A DNA stretch of 64,000 nt from NCBI RefSeq assembly GCF_003202205.1, contig NZ_PDOG01000007.1:98423-162422 (forward strand), given 5' to 3'. Positions 1-8,370 of this stretch are shown here, piece by piece; position 1 is the stretch's first letter; each line of letters begins with the position of its first letter. The stretch is from Halomonas sp. LBP4. GTDB lineage: Bacteria > Pseudomonadota > Gammaproteobacteria > Pseudomonadales > Halomonadaceae. The notes below the pieces were generated by a model that was not told where the DNA came from, did no database searches, and saw only the letters and a program-made list of their open reading frames with translations. Position numbers and translations under genes: made by a program.

Positions 1-264
1 CCCTGCGAGGTGGCGCTGTGGACCGACTCCGAGTACCTGCGCCGCGGCATCACCGAGTGGATCCACGGCTGGATCAAGCGCGGCTGGAAGACCGCCAGCC
101 GCACGCCGGTAAAGAATGCCGAGCTGTGGCGTGAGCTCCATGAGGAGACCCACCGCCACCGGATCGAGTGGCACTGGGTCAAGGGCCACAGCGGCCACCC
201 GGGCAACGAGCGCGCCGATGCCCTGGCCAACGAGGCCATCGACCGGCACCGGGCGCGCGCCTGA
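1..264 (+). CDS. rnhA: Ribonuclease HI, 3' part (5' end outside window)
   Basis: The reading frame is open from base 1, so the start lies upstream of the window. RNase HI cleaves the RNA strand of RNA-DNA hybrids, removing Okazaki primers and R-loops in the cytoplasm. Visible family marks are the TDSEYLRRGI segment with its catalytic Asp, the WVKGHSGHPGNERAD segment holding the active-site His and last Asp, and the usual short C-terminus ending ANEAIDRHRARA. About half of the normal ~150 residues is present. It lies 44 bases upstream of dnaQ on the same strand; rnhA and dnaQ are commonly neighbours in gammaproteobacteria. Identification is secure. Confidence 0.93.
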   Translation, partial: PCEVALWTDSEYLRRGITEWIHGWIKRGWKTASRTPVKNAELWRELHEETHRHRIEWHWVKGHSGHPGNERADALANEAIDRHRARA

Positions 265-308
265 ACCACCTTTCACACCCTTGCAAGCCGAGCTGACGAG
301 ACCCCACC

Positions 309-1061
309 ATGCGCCAGATCATCCTGGATACCGAGACCACCGGCATCGACCCGCGTGACGGTCACCGGCTGGTCGAGATAGGGGCGGTCGAGATGGTCAA
401 CCGCCGCCTCACCGGCAACAGCTATCACCAGTACATCAACCCCGAGCGGGAGATCGAGGCCGAGGCCGTGGCGGTGCACGGCATCACCAACGAGCGGGTC
501 GCCGACGAGCCGATCTTCGCCGCGATCGCCGACGATTTCTGGGCCTTCATCAAGGGGGCGGAACTGGTGATCCACAACGCCCCCTTCGACGTGGGCTTCA
601 TGGATCACGAGTTCGAGATGCTCAACCGCCGGCGCGGCGAGCCGCGGCTGGGTCCGGTCGCCGAGCATTGCCGGATCCTCGACACCCTGCAGATGGCCCG
701 GGACAAGCACCCCGGCCAGCGCAATAACCTCGATGCGCTGTGCAAGCGCTACGAGATCGACAACGGTCACCGGGTGCTCCACGGCGCCCTGCTCGATGCC
801 GAGATCCTCGCGGATGTCTATCTGGCGATGACCGGTGGCCAGACGGCGCTTTCGCTCGATGCCTCCGCCAGCGGTGAGGGAACGACGAATGGCAGCACGG
901 GCCTGGTCATCCGGCGCCTCGCCCTGGAGCCGGGTCGGCTGCGGGTGCTGCGTCCGAGCGAACCCGAGCTGGCGGCTCATCAGGCCAAGCTGGCGCGTAT
1001 CCGCGAGGCCGCCGGCGAGTGCCGCTGGGACCGGCTCGCCGAGGGTGAGGACGCGAGCTGA
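309..1061 (+). CDS. dnaQ: DNA polymerase III epsilon subunit (3'-5' proofreading exonuclease)
   Basis: This is the proofreading subunit of the replicative polymerase core and binds the alpha and theta subunits. The 250-residue protein opens with the DEDDh exonuclease fold: ExoI motif DTETTG at residues 7-12, ExoII around HNAPFDVGFMDHE near residue 97, and ExoIII HGALLDAEILADVYL near residue 157 with its catalytic His and Asp. The last ~60 residues are the variable tail that binds the polymerase subunit. The ATG at 309 gives the expected N-terminus MRQIILDTETTG. The stop codon overlaps the nudC start by one base, so the two genes are probably translationally coupled. Confidence 0.95.
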   Translation: MRQIILDTETTGIDPRDGHRLVEIGAVEMVNRRLTGNSYHQYINPEREIEAEAVAVHGITNERVADEPIFAAIADDFWAFIKGAELVIHNAPFDVGFMDHEFEMLNRRRGEPRLGPVAEHCRILDTLQMARDKHPGQRNNLDALCKRYEIDNGHRVLHGALLDAEILADVYLAMTGGQTALSLDASASGEGTTNGSTGLVIRRLALEPGRLRVLRPSEPELAAHQAKLARIREAAGECRWDRLAEGEDAS

Positions 1062-1834
1062 TGCTGCGTCGCGACCTCCCTGCCGGCGTCGGCAGCGGCC
1101 ATGTCATCCGTCTCGCCGAGGGGCGCATCGCCCCGGCACCGGACGGGGGCATCCTGCAGCCACCGTGCCCCTGGACCCCCGAGATGCAGCCGCTCTGCTA
1201 CTGGCACGACGCCCCGGTCGCGCTCAGCCTCGAGGACAGGGCGGACCCGGCATGGCCCGACGGGCGTGACTGGCTCGGCCGACTGCCGGAATCCTGGTTC
1301 GCCCTGCTCTCCACGGCCCTGCAGGTGGGGGCCTGGTTGCGCGATCACCGCTTCTGCGGTCGCTGCGGAGCTCCTGCCGCCCGGCTGGACGCCGAGTTCG
1401 CCATGCACTGCGAACGCTGTGGCCACCGCAACTACCCGCGCATCTCGCCTTGCATCATCACCCTGGTCACCCACGGCGAATCGCTGCTACTGGCCCGCAG
1501 CCCGCGGTTTGCACCCGGGCGATACTCGACCCTGGCCGGCTTCATCGAGCCGGGGGAGTCCGCCGAGGAGGCGGTGCGGCGCGAGATCTTCGAGGAGGTG
1601 GGGCTGACGGTGGGGCGGGTGCGCTACTTCAAGAGCCAGGCCTGGCCCTTTCCCCACGCGCTGATGCTGGGCTATTTTGCCGAGGCGGCGAGCCGTCGCA
1701 TCCGCATCGACGGGGTCGAGATCTCCGATGCGGCCTGGTTCAGCCCGCGGCGTCTCCCGCAGTTGCCGCCGCTCTACTCGATCTCGCGGGCGCTGATCGA
1801 GACGCACCTCAATGAGGTACGGGTGGCGCCATGA
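1061..1834 (+). CDS. nudC: NAD(+) diphosphatase / NAD-capped RNA hydrolase NudC
   Basis: This Nudix hydrolase cleaves NAD(H) to NMN(H) and AMP and removes NAD caps from RNA in the family members studied. The sequence shows a four-cysteine zinc ribbon near residues 97-120 (CGRCG ... CERCG), a Nudix box GFIEPGESAEEAVRREIFEEVG-like segment near residues 165-187, and the NudC-specific SQAWPFPHALMLGY motif just downstream, which sets NADH pyrophosphatases apart from other Nudix enzymes. At 257 residues its length is normal. It starts in an ATG that overlaps the dnaQ stop and is followed by a convergent SCP2 gene. Confidence 0.94.
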   Translation: MLRRDLPAGVGSGHVIRLAEGRIAPAPDGGILQPPCPWTPEMQPLCYWHDAPVALSLEDRADPAWPDGRDWLGRLPESWFALLSTALQVGAWLRDHRFCGRCGAPAARLDAEFAMHCERCGHRNYPRISPCIITLVTHGESLLLARSPRFAPGRYSTLAGFIEPGESAEEAVRREIFEEVGLTVGRVRYFKSQAWPFPHALMLGYFAEAASRRIRIDGVEISDAAWFSPRRLPQLPPLYSISRALIETHLNEVRVAP

Positions 1835-1861
1835 CGATGGGCCGCCCGTGCGGCGGGGTGC

Positions 1862-2173
1862 TCAGTCGGCGGGAAAGAGGCTGCCCAGCCGGGTCGCCAG
1901 CATGACGTTCCCTGTGGCCTTCAGCTTGCCGGTCATGAAGGCGGTCATGCCGTTGATTTCGCCGTTCATGACCCCCTTGAGGGTATCGGTGCTCATGCTC
2001 AGGGTCACGGAAGGGGCGTCGTGCTCGCCCTCCTCGACGGCGAGGCTGCCATCCTTCACCACCAGGTAGTGGCTGCCGGCATCGCTGAAGTGGAACTGGA
2101 AGACCTCGTCCATGCCGCTGGCGGCCTGGGGGTCGAAACGAGTCTGCAGCTTGTCGAGGGTGGAAGGGGTCAT
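1862..2173 (-). CDS. SCP2 sterol-binding domain protein
   Basis: This is a 103-residue protein made of a single SCP2-type lipid-binding fold (FDPQAASGMDEVFQFHFSD ... VTLSMSTDTLKGVMNGEINGMTAFMTGKLKATGN). The GKLKATGN stretch is typical of bacterial stand-alone SCP2 proteins, which bind hydrophobic ligands such as acyl chains; the natural ligand here is unknown. The frame is open 40 codons further upstream, but the ATG at 2173 has a good AAGGA ribosome-binding site six to seven bases away and starts at the conserved domain, so I use it. A promoter with a built-in palindrome lies about 70 bases upstream. Confidence 0.86.
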   Translation of the reverse strand: MTPSTLDKLQTRFDPQAASGMDEVFQFHFSDAGSHYLVVKDGSLAVEEGEHDAPSVTLSMSTDTLKGVMNGEINGMTAFMTGKLKATGNVMLATRLGSLFPAD

Positions 2174-2240
2174 GTCGGGTCCTTGGTCGGTAGGGCCGTG
2201 GATCGGGGGAAGGGCGCGGGCGCCGTCGTCGAGATGCCCG

Positions 2241-2269
2241 AGGATATTTAAAACGATCGTTTCAATCAA
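2241..2269 (-). promoter_or_regulatory. Sigma-70-like promoter with PsrA/TetR-type operator before the SCP2 gene
   Basis: Reading the minus strand, TTGATT (2269-2264) and TATCCT (2246-2241) are separated by exactly 17 bases. The spacer contains a perfect 12-base palindrome AAACGATCGTTT at 2251-2262. The pattern GAAAC-N4-GTTT is that of fatty-acid-responsive TetR regulators such as PsrA. The position would let the repressor block RNA polymerase at the lipid-carrier gene. The regulator is not encoded nearby, so the assignment is by pattern only. Confidence 0.55.
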
Positions 2270-2337
2270 GTATTGCTCCCGTTCCCGCTTCATGCTTGGC
2301 TGGGAGACGACGAGAACCGCGACGCGAGGAGAGCCCG

Positions 2338-3378
2338 GTGAACGAGTGGTTGACGGATTTCGGCATGTTCCTGGCCCAGGTGCTGAGCCTGGTGGTGATT
2401 GGCGGCCTGGTGGTGGCCGTGGCCGTGAAGGCCCGTGGCGAAGTGGGTGAACGCACCCGGCTGCGCATCGAGGAACTCAACGCGAACCGCGAATACCGAC
2501 GCCGCCGCCTGGCCATGGCCGCCAGCGAGCCCGGCGAACGCAAGCGCCTGCTCAAGGGCTTTCGCCGGGATGACAAGTTCCGCAGCCGGCGTGGTCGCAA
2601 GGGGCGAGGGGAGCCGCGGCAGACGGTGTGGGTACTCGATTTTCATGGTGACATCCGGGCCAGTGCGACCGGGCGCCTCGGCGAGGAAGTCTCGGCGCTG
2701 CTCGATACCGCCGGGGAGGGTGACGAGGTGGTGATACGCCTGGAGTCGGCCGGGGGGTTGGTGCATGCCTATGGCCTGGCCGCCGCCGAGCTCGACCGCC
2801 TGCGCGCGGCGAAGTTGCGGACCACCGTCTGCGTCGACAAGGTGGCCGCCAGCGGCGGATACCTGATGGCCTGCGCCGCCGATCAGCTGCGGGCGGCACC
2901 CTTCGCGGTGCTCGGCTCCATCGGTGTGGTCGCCCAGTTGCCCAATGTCCACCGCCTGCTCAAGCGTCACGACATCGACGTGGAACTGCTCACCGCCGGA
3001 CGCTACAAGCGCACCCTGACGGTCTTCGGCGAGAATACCGAGGAGGGGCGCGCGAAGTTTCGCGAGGACCTGGAGACCATTCATTCCCTGTTCAAGCGCC
3101 ATGTGGCCGAGCGCCGCCGGCATCTCGATATCGAGGCGGTGGCCACCGGCGAGGTGTGGTATGGCAGTGAGGCGCTCGAGCAGGGGCTGGTCGACGCCTT
3201 GGGCACCAGCGAGGCCTATCTGGCCGAGCGGATGAAGGATGCCCGGGTGATCAGCCTGAAACTGGAGCCGAAGCGCAAGCTGAGCGAGCGCCTCGGCCTG
3301 GCGGTCTCTCGCGGCGTGGAGCGGGCGGTCGAGCGCGGCCTCGAGGTGCTGGAAGCCGGTCGCTGGCAGAAGCGCTGA
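2338..3378 (+). CDS. sohB: Inner-membrane S49 peptidase SohB
   Basis: SohB is a membrane-anchored serine protease of the signal-peptide-peptidase A family, with its active site in the periplasm. The N-terminal transmembrane segment (MFLAQVLSLVVIGGLVVAVAV) is followed by a charged S49_N region and then the protease core. The nucleophile Ser is in KVAASGGYLMACAADQL near residue 171 and the general-base Lys in TAGRYKRT near residue 224. At 346 residues the length matches E. coli SohB. I choose the GTG at 2338 because it is preceded by AGGAGA at proper spacing and the added upstream codons look non-coding. It is divergent from the SCP2 gene and convergent with the ArsR gene. Confidence 0.92.
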   Translation: MNEWLTDFGMFLAQVLSLVVIGGLVVAVAVKARGEVGERTRLRIEELNANREYRRRRLAMAASEPGERKRLLKGFRRDDKFRSRRGRKGRGEPRQTVWVLDFHGDIRASATGRLGEEVSALLDTAGEGDEVVIRLESAGGLVHAYGLAAAELDRLRAAKLRTTVCVDKVAASGGYLMACAADQLRAAPFAVLGSIGVVAQLPNVHRLLKRHDIDVELLTAGRYKRTLTVFGENTEEGRAKFREDLETIHSLFKRHVAERRRHLDIEAVATGEVWYGSEALEQGLVDALGTSEAYLAERMKDARVISLKLEPKRKLSERLGLAVSRGVERAVERGLEVLEAGRWQKR

Positions 3379-3387
3379 CGGGCCCCC

Positions 3388-3717
3388 TCATGGCGTCGTG
3401 TCGAAGCCCAGCCGCCCGAGTGCCTCGATCACGGTGCGGGCACTCTCGCCGTGCAGCGAGTAGTAGATGGTCTGGGAGGCGCGTCGGGTGCTGACCAGGC
3501 CCTCGCGGCGCAGGATCGCCAGGTGCTGAGAGAGGGCCGACTGGCTCAGGCTGAGCCGTTGGTTGAGCTCCGTCACCGACAATTCATTGCCGTCGAGCAG
3601 GCACAGGATCCGCAAGCGATTGTCATTGGCCATGGCCTTGAGCAGTGTGGTTGCCTGGTCGATGACCGGATCTCCTCCATCGAGCAGGCGAGAGGCGACG
3701 CTGTTAGAGGTGCTCAT
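3388..3717 (-). CDS. ArsR/SmtB-family transcriptional regulator
   Basis: This is a 109-residue winged-helix repressor. The helix-turn-helix runs through ELSVTELNQRLSLSQSALSQHLAILRREGLV and the wing through STRRASQTIYYSLHGESA. Only one cysteine is present (RILCLLDG), so a classical two-cysteine metal site or the paired thiols of BigR/YgaV-type sulfur sensors are absent, and the inducer is unclear. The ATG at 3717 is chosen because AGGGGGGAT lies just upstream; the frame stays open a further 53 codons without homology-like sequence. The gene is divergent from prpE across 382 bases. Confidence 0.85.
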   Translation of the reverse strand: MSTSNSVASRLLDGGDPVIDQATTLLKAMANDNRLRILCLLDGNELSVTELNQRLSLSQSALSQHLAILRREGLVSTRRASQTIYYSLHGESARTVIEALGRLGFDTTP

Positions 3718-4099
3718 GGTGATCCCCCCTGCGTTGACAGGCCCTGTGGCCCCGGCTCTATGCCCTGCAACCCGGCCGTCGCCGGCAGTTGAGGCGTTGC
3801 TGACGTTTGCCCGGCCCTCCCTGACTGACTCCGCCCTGGTCTTTCCCGGCAACCAGGCATTTCCTATTTTAATCATTGCTCAAGCATAGCTCACAGCAAG
3901 CCGGAGCAGGGCCCCGTTTTCACGATGGTTCAATGGCCAACGCCGACAGTTTGTGCTTTCCCCTGACTCGTTGTCGACAATAAAGGGCGAAGATCTTCAT
4001 CTTTTGTCGCAGATTAGCCGATGGTATGAGGGCGTCAGCGAAAAACTCCTCTAGAGTGTCAACAATTCCCGCCGTCATCCGATTGCAGACAGGACGCAC
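3718..4099. promoter_or_regulatory. Divergent regulatory region between the ArsR gene and prpE
   Basis: No gene is visible in these 382 bases. The half near 3860-4060 is less GC-rich than the surrounding genes and should carry the promoters for both flanking genes. Two perfect 10-base palindromes stand close together, TTGTCGACAA at 3971-3980 and GAAGATCTTC at 3989-3998, and are possible operators for prpE. The prpE ribosome-binding site is the AGGA shortly before 4100. I could not place convincing -35/-10 pairs. Confidence 0.45.
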
Positions 4100-6010
4100 A
4101 TGAGCACCTATCATCGCGAATTCCACCGCTCCATCGAGCAGCCCGAAGCCTTCTGGGCCGAACAGGCTCGCCGGCTTCCCTGGTTCACGCCGCCCACGAC
4201 CATCCTCGAGTACGACGAGGCAGGACATGCCCGCTGGTTCGTCGATGGCGAGATCAATATTTGCCACGCGGCCCTGGACCACCATGTGGAGCAGGGCCGT
4301 GGTGACCAGCCGGCGATCTTCTGGGATTCGCCGGTCACCGCCGGCAAGCGGGTGATCACCTATGCCGAGATGCGCGACCAGGTGGCCCGCTTCGCCGGAG
4401 CGCTCAAGGGGCTCGGTGTGGAGAAGGGCGACCGGGTGGTGATCTACATGCCCATGGTGCCCGAGGCCCTGGTGGCGATGTATGCCTGTGCCCGTCTCGG
4501 TGCGGTGCATTCGGTGGTGTTCGGCGGCTTCGCCCCCCACGAGCTGGCGGTGCGCATCGAGGATGCCGAGCCCCGGGTGGTGGTGGCCGCCTCCTGCGGC
4601 GTCGAGGTCGACCGGGTCATTCCCTACAAGCCGATCATCGACACCGCCATCGAGCAGAGCGCCCACAAGCCGGAGGCCTGCGTGGTACTGCAGCGCGAAG
4701 AGCTGACTGCCGAGCTGACCGGGCGTGATCATGACTGGGAGGCACTGGTGGCCGCCGCCACGCCGGCCGACTGTGTGCCGGTGAAGGGAGGTGACCCGCT
4801 CTACGTGCTCTACACCTCGGGCACCACCGGCAAACCCAAGGGGGTGGTGCGCGACACCGCGGGCTACGCGGTGGCGCTGCACTACTCCATGGAGACCATC
4901 TACGACATGGCCCCGGGGGAGGTGTTCTTCTCGGCCTCCGACGTGGGCTGGGTGGTCGGGCACTCCTACATCGTCTATGCCCCGTTGCTGCGCGGCTGTA
5001 CCACCGTGGTCTACGAGGGCAAGCCGGTGAAGACCCCGGATGCCGGCGCCTTCTGGCGCTTGATCAGCGAGTATCGGGTGAAGAGCTTCTTCACCGCGCC
5101 GACCGCCTTCCGCGCCATCAAGAAGGAGGACCCGGACGGCAAGCGGCTAGCGCAGCACGATATCTCCTGCCTCGAGGCGCTGTTCCTCGCCGGTGAGCGG
5201 CTCGACCCGCCGACCTTCCACTGGCTCGACGACCTGCTCGACGTGCCGGTGATCGACCACTGGTGGCAGACCGAGACCGGCTGGCCCATCGCCGCCAATC
5301 TGCACGGCCTCGAACCCATGCCCACCAAGGCCGGTTCGGCCACGGTGCCGGTACCCGGCTTCGACGTGCAGATCCTCGACCGCGAGGGCGAGCAGGCCGC
5401 GGCCTTGGAGCAGGGCAGCGTGGTGATCAAGCAACCCTTGCCTCCGGGCTGCCTGGTGGGGGTATGGCGCGACCCGCAGCGCTTCCACAGCGCCTACATG
5501 GCGGCCTTCCCGGGCTACTACCTCACCGGTGATGGCGGCTACTTCGACGAGGACGGCTATCTCTTCATCATGGGGCGCACCGATGACGTCATCAATATTG
5601 CCGGCCATCGCCTCTCCACCGGCGAGATGGAGGAGGTGGTCGGCGCGCACCCGGCGGTCGCCGAGTGCGCGGTGATCGGCATCCATGATGCCCTCAAGGG
5701 GCAGATCCCGGTGGGGCTGGTGATCCCCAAGGATGGTTTCGACGGTGACGAGGTGGCCCTGGAGGAAGCGCTGATCGCCCTGGTACGCGAGAAGATCGGC
5801 CCCATCGCCTGCTTCAAGCAGGTGCTGGTGGTCGACCGGCTGCCCAAGACCCGCTCCGGCAAGATCCTGCGCAAGCTGCTGCGCAACATCGCCGATGGGA
5901 AGGAGTACGGCGTGCCCTCGACCATCGATGACCCGGCAAGCCTGCAGGACGTCCACGAGGCGATGAAGGAGCGCTCGGTGGGGGCGGCCCACGAGGCCCG
6001 CCAGGTCTGA
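4100..6010 (+). CDS. prpE: Propionyl-CoA synthetase (propionate-CoA ligase)
   Basis: This enzyme activates propionate to propionyl-CoA through an acyl-adenylate, feeding the 2-methylcitrate cycle. The 636-residue protein is an AMP-forming acyl-CoA synthetase. The phosphate-binding loop YTSGTTGKPKG lies near residue 238, the WWQTETGWP motif near 390 and the catalytic C-terminal lysine segment PKTRSGKILRKLLRN near 580. The N-terminus (FHRSIEQPEAFWAEQARRL, then GEINICHAALDHHVEQGRGD) is the PrpE rather than the acetyl-CoA synthetase type. The other prp genes are not adjacent. Expression probably depends on the palindrome-bearing region upstream. Confidence 0.9.
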   Translation: MSTYHREFHRSIEQPEAFWAEQARRLPWFTPPTTILEYDEAGHARWFVDGEINICHAALDHHVEQGRGDQPAIFWDSPVTAGKRVITYAEMRDQVARFAGALKGLGVEKGDRVVIYMPMVPEALVAMYACARLGAVHSVVFGGFAPHELAVRIEDAEPRVVVAASCGVEVDRVIPYKPIIDTAIEQSAHKPEACVVLQREELTAELTGRDHDWEALVAAATPADCVPVKGGDPLYVLYTSGTTGKPKGVVRDTAGYAVALHYSMETIYDMAPGEVFFSASDVGWVVGHSYIVYAPLLRGCTTVVYEGKPVKTPDAGAFWRLISEYRVKSFFTAPTAFRAIKKEDPDGKRLAQHDISCLEALFLAGERLDPPTFHWLDDLLDVPVIDHWWQTETGWPIAANLHGLEPMPTKAGSATVPVPGFDVQILDREGEQAAALEQGSVVIKQPLPPGCLVGVWRDPQRFHSAYMAAFPGYYLTGDGGYFDEDGYLFIMGRTDDVINIAGHRLSTGEMEEVVGAHPAVAECAVIGIHDALKGQIPVGLVIPKDGFDGDEVALEEALIALVREKIGPIACFKQVLVVDRLPKTRSGKILRKLLRNIADGKEYGVPSTIDDPASLQDVHEAMKERSVGAAHEARQV

Positions 6011-6028
6011 CGGTCGGAACGGATGAGC

Positions 6029-6060
6029 GACCCGCGCCGCCCCTGGAGGGCGGCGCGGTC
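6029..6060 (+). terminator. GC-rich hairpin downstream of prpE
   Basis: GCGCCGCCC at 6034-6042 pairs with GGGCGGCGC at 6048-6056 across a five-base loop, and flanking GACC/GGTC extends the stem with one bulge on each side. There is no clear T-run, so termination efficiency is uncertain. The site directly after prpE suggests a transcription stop. Confidence 0.5.
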
Positions 6061-6155
6061 GTCTGGGGCCGACGCGGACATGGCCAGGCGCGCCACGAGG
6101 CCGTATAATGCGCGCCCTGCTCGCCCCAGAAGCCACCGCAGCCGAGGAGATTGCC

Positions 6156-6932
6156 ATGCCCATCGCACTCAATCATGTGGATACCGGAGGAGCGGGCATT
6201 CCGCTGGTGGTCGTCCATGGCCTGTTCGGCAGCGCCGACAACTGGCGCTCCCACGTGAAGGCATGGCAGGAGGGGCGCCGGGTGATCACGGTGGACCTGC
6301 GCAACCACGGCCGTTCTCCCCATGCGGTGGGCATGGGCTATGACGCGATGGCCGCCGATCTGATCGCACTGCTGGACCGCCTCGGCATCGCGCGGGCCCA
6401 CCTGCTGGGTCACTCCATGGGCGGCAAGGTAGCGATCAGCCTGGCACGACTCGCCCCGGAACGGGTGGCCTCGCTGATCGTTGCCGACATCGCGCCACGC
6501 GCCTATGGCCATGACCACGACGCCGTCTTCGCCGCGCTGCGCCGGGTCTCCGAGGGCCGGCCCGCCAATCGCCGCGAGGCCGATGAGCTGCTCGCCGAGC
6601 ATGTCGAGGAGCGCGGCGTGCGACTCTTCCTGGCCACCAATCTCGAACGGGCCGAGGAGGGCGGCCTGCAGCTGCGTCTGGGGCTCGACGAGATCCAGGA
6701 GGACTACGAGGCGATCATGGGAGCACCGGCCGGTGAAGGGGCCTACACCGGACCGACCCTGGTGCTGCGGGGAGCGAACTCGCCCTACGTCACCGATGCG
6801 ATGCTGCCCGAGCTTCGCGAGGTGTTGCCCGAGGCCCGTGTGGTGACCCTGGACGCCGGGCATTGGCTGCATGCCGAGCAGCCCGAGGCGTTTCGCCAGG
6901 CGGTGGACGACTTCCTGGCCGTACCGGCCTGA
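6156..6932 (+). CDS. ybfF: Alpha/beta-hydrolase, YbfF-type esterase
   Basis: This is a 258-residue soluble alpha/beta-hydrolase. It has the nucleophile elbow GHSMGGKVA, an oxyanion region VVHGLFGSADNW near the N-terminus, the DLRNHGRSPH segment typical of YbfF, and the catalytic His in DAGHWLHAEQPEAF near the C-terminus. YbfF enzymes hydrolyse acyl-CoA and short-chain esters in vitro; the cellular substrate is not known. The ATG at 6156 is preceded by GAGGAG at good spacing; an in-frame upstream ATG at 6108 lacks support. Confidence 0.88.
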   Translation: MPIALNHVDTGGAGIPLVVVHGLFGSADNWRSHVKAWQEGRRVITVDLRNHGRSPHAVGMGYDAMAADLIALLDRLGIARAHLLGHSMGGKVAISLARLAPERVASLIVADIAPRAYGHDHDAVFAALRRVSEGRPANRREADELLAEHVEERGVRLFLATNLERAEEGGLQLRLGLDEIQEDYEAIMGAPAGEGAYTGPTLVLRGANSPYVTDAMLPELREVLPEARVVTLDAGHWLHAEQPEAFRQAVDDFLAVPA

Positions 6933-6939
6933 TCCGGCC

Positions 6940-8205
6940 TCAGAAGGTACCCGGGTCGAGGACCAGGCGCTCCACCGGGGTCAGGTGCTCGACCAGGCCG
7001 GCCTCGTGCAGGAACTTCTCGAAGCGCGCATAGCGGCCATGGTCGACGGCCGCAGGGCTTGCGCTGAGGTGCAGCAGGATGTCCGGCCAGGCCGCCAGGT
7101 TGGCCGGTGTCTCCAGTCCCGGCTCGGTGGCCAGCAACCGGGCCCAGGCCTCGGCGGGGTGCTCCAGGATCCAGGCGGTGGCTTCCTCCAGCGCTTCCAC
7201 CAGGTGACGGATGGCCTCGCGCTGTCCGTTGAGCCGATCGCGGTTGGCGAGCAGGATCAGGCCATCGTGCAACGGCACGCCGTGCTCCTCCACACGCATC
7301 AGGCGGGTGGCGACTCCCTCGTCGCCGAGCTGACGGGGCAGTAGATGGCGCATGGCGCCGATCACGCCATCCACCCGGTCCTCGCTCATCGCACGGGCCA
7401 GGCCGAAATTGACGTCACGCATCTCCACCTCGGCTCGCTTGACGCCATGGGGACGCAGCAGCATAGCGAGCAGGATTTCCCGGCTGTCCTCGTCGGCATG
7501 GCCGATGCGCCGTCCCGCCAGGTCGGCAGGCGAGTCGATGCCCAGGCCGTCACGGACGACCAGCGCGGCCAGTGAGCCGTCGACCAGGGTCGCGACCCGG
7601 ATCAGCGGCAGGCCCTGATCGACCTTCAGGTGCAGCAGTGGCTGGCGGGTCAGGGCGAGATCCACCCGTGAGGCGGCGAGCAGCCTGGTCGGTACGTTGG
7701 GGTCGGCCGGTGTCGACAGTCTTACCTCGAGGCCACGCCGCGCGAACATGCCCTTGTCGCGTGCGACGATCAGGGCGGCATGCTGGGGGCTCGGGTACCA
7801 GTCGAGCATCACGTCCAGCTCCGTGACCGGCGGCGGCGCGATGGGCTCGGCCGGAGCCTGGGCGGTGCTGGGTACCGGAGGACCGGGATCCTCGTCGAGC
7901 CGTCCGGGCGGTGTCGCCATGGGCGCTTCTCCCGCCCCGCGACGCCGCACTTCAGGCGGCGGCGCGGCAGGTCCGGTCGTCGTCATGCCCTCGCTACTGC
8001 CACCGACCGTCTCCGCCGACGGCGCCGGCGGGGCATCGCCCAGCACGGGCACCATCACCTCGGTGCCCAGGGGCGGATGGCCCAGGGGGGGAGCCGGCAA
8101 TGGCTCGCCGCCGCCCCCGGCGGACGGCGAGGACAGCAGGGCCAGCGCCACGAGGCATGGCAGGACGAATCCCCAGCTCGGCAGGCGGCGAGCGCGAGTG
8201 GTCAT
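6940..8205 (-). CDS. Membrane-anchored NMT1/THI5-type substrate-binding protein with long Pro-rich linker
   Basis: This is a 421-residue protein. Residues about 8-30 form a signal or anchor segment (LPSWGFVLPCLVALALLSS). Then come about 100 residues rich in Pro, Gly and Ala, followed from about residue 128 by an SBP domain of the NMT1/THI5/SsuA class (LDVMLDWYPSPQHAALIVA, GMFARRGLEVRL, LALTRQPLLHLKV). The domain class usually binds thiamine-pyrimidine precursors, sulfonates or similar ligands for ABC importers. No permease or ATPase lies beside it, and the long linker is unusual, so it may act as a tethered sensor or a receptor for a distant transporter. Start ATG at 8205 with GGAG upstream. 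Confidence 0.75.
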   Translation of the reverse strand: MTTRARRLPSWGFVLPCLVALALLSSPSAGGGGEPLPAPPLGHPPLGTEVMVPVLGDAPPAPSAETVGGSSEGMTTTGPAAPPPEVRRRGAGEAPMATPPGRLDEDPGPPVPSTAQAPAEPIAPPPVTELDVMLDWYPSPQHAALIVARDKGMFARRGLEVRLSTPADPNVPTRLLAASRVDLALTRQPLLHLKVDQGLPLIRVATLVDGSLAALVVRDGLGIDSPADLAGRRIGHADEDSREILLAMLLRPHGVKRAEVEMRDVNFGLARAMSEDRVDGVIGAMRHLLPRQLGDEGVATRLMRVEEHGVPLHDGLILLANRDRLNGQREAIRHLVEALEEATAWILEHPAEAWARLLATEPGLETPANLAAWPDILLHLSASPAAVDHGRYARFEKFLHEAGLVEHLTPVERLVLDPGTF

Positions 8206-8370
8206 TGAGGGGGCTCCAACGGCTGGACACGACAGGTGCGCCCGTGGCGCGGCGCCAGTTTAGCCCCTGGCGCTTTGCCGTGGCCAGTTCGAGGCGCGAC
8301 GGCTCGTCATCGCGACGGGCAACGGGGGGGCGTGCGATAATCGCGCTTCCAGTTATCAGGGCAGGACGCC

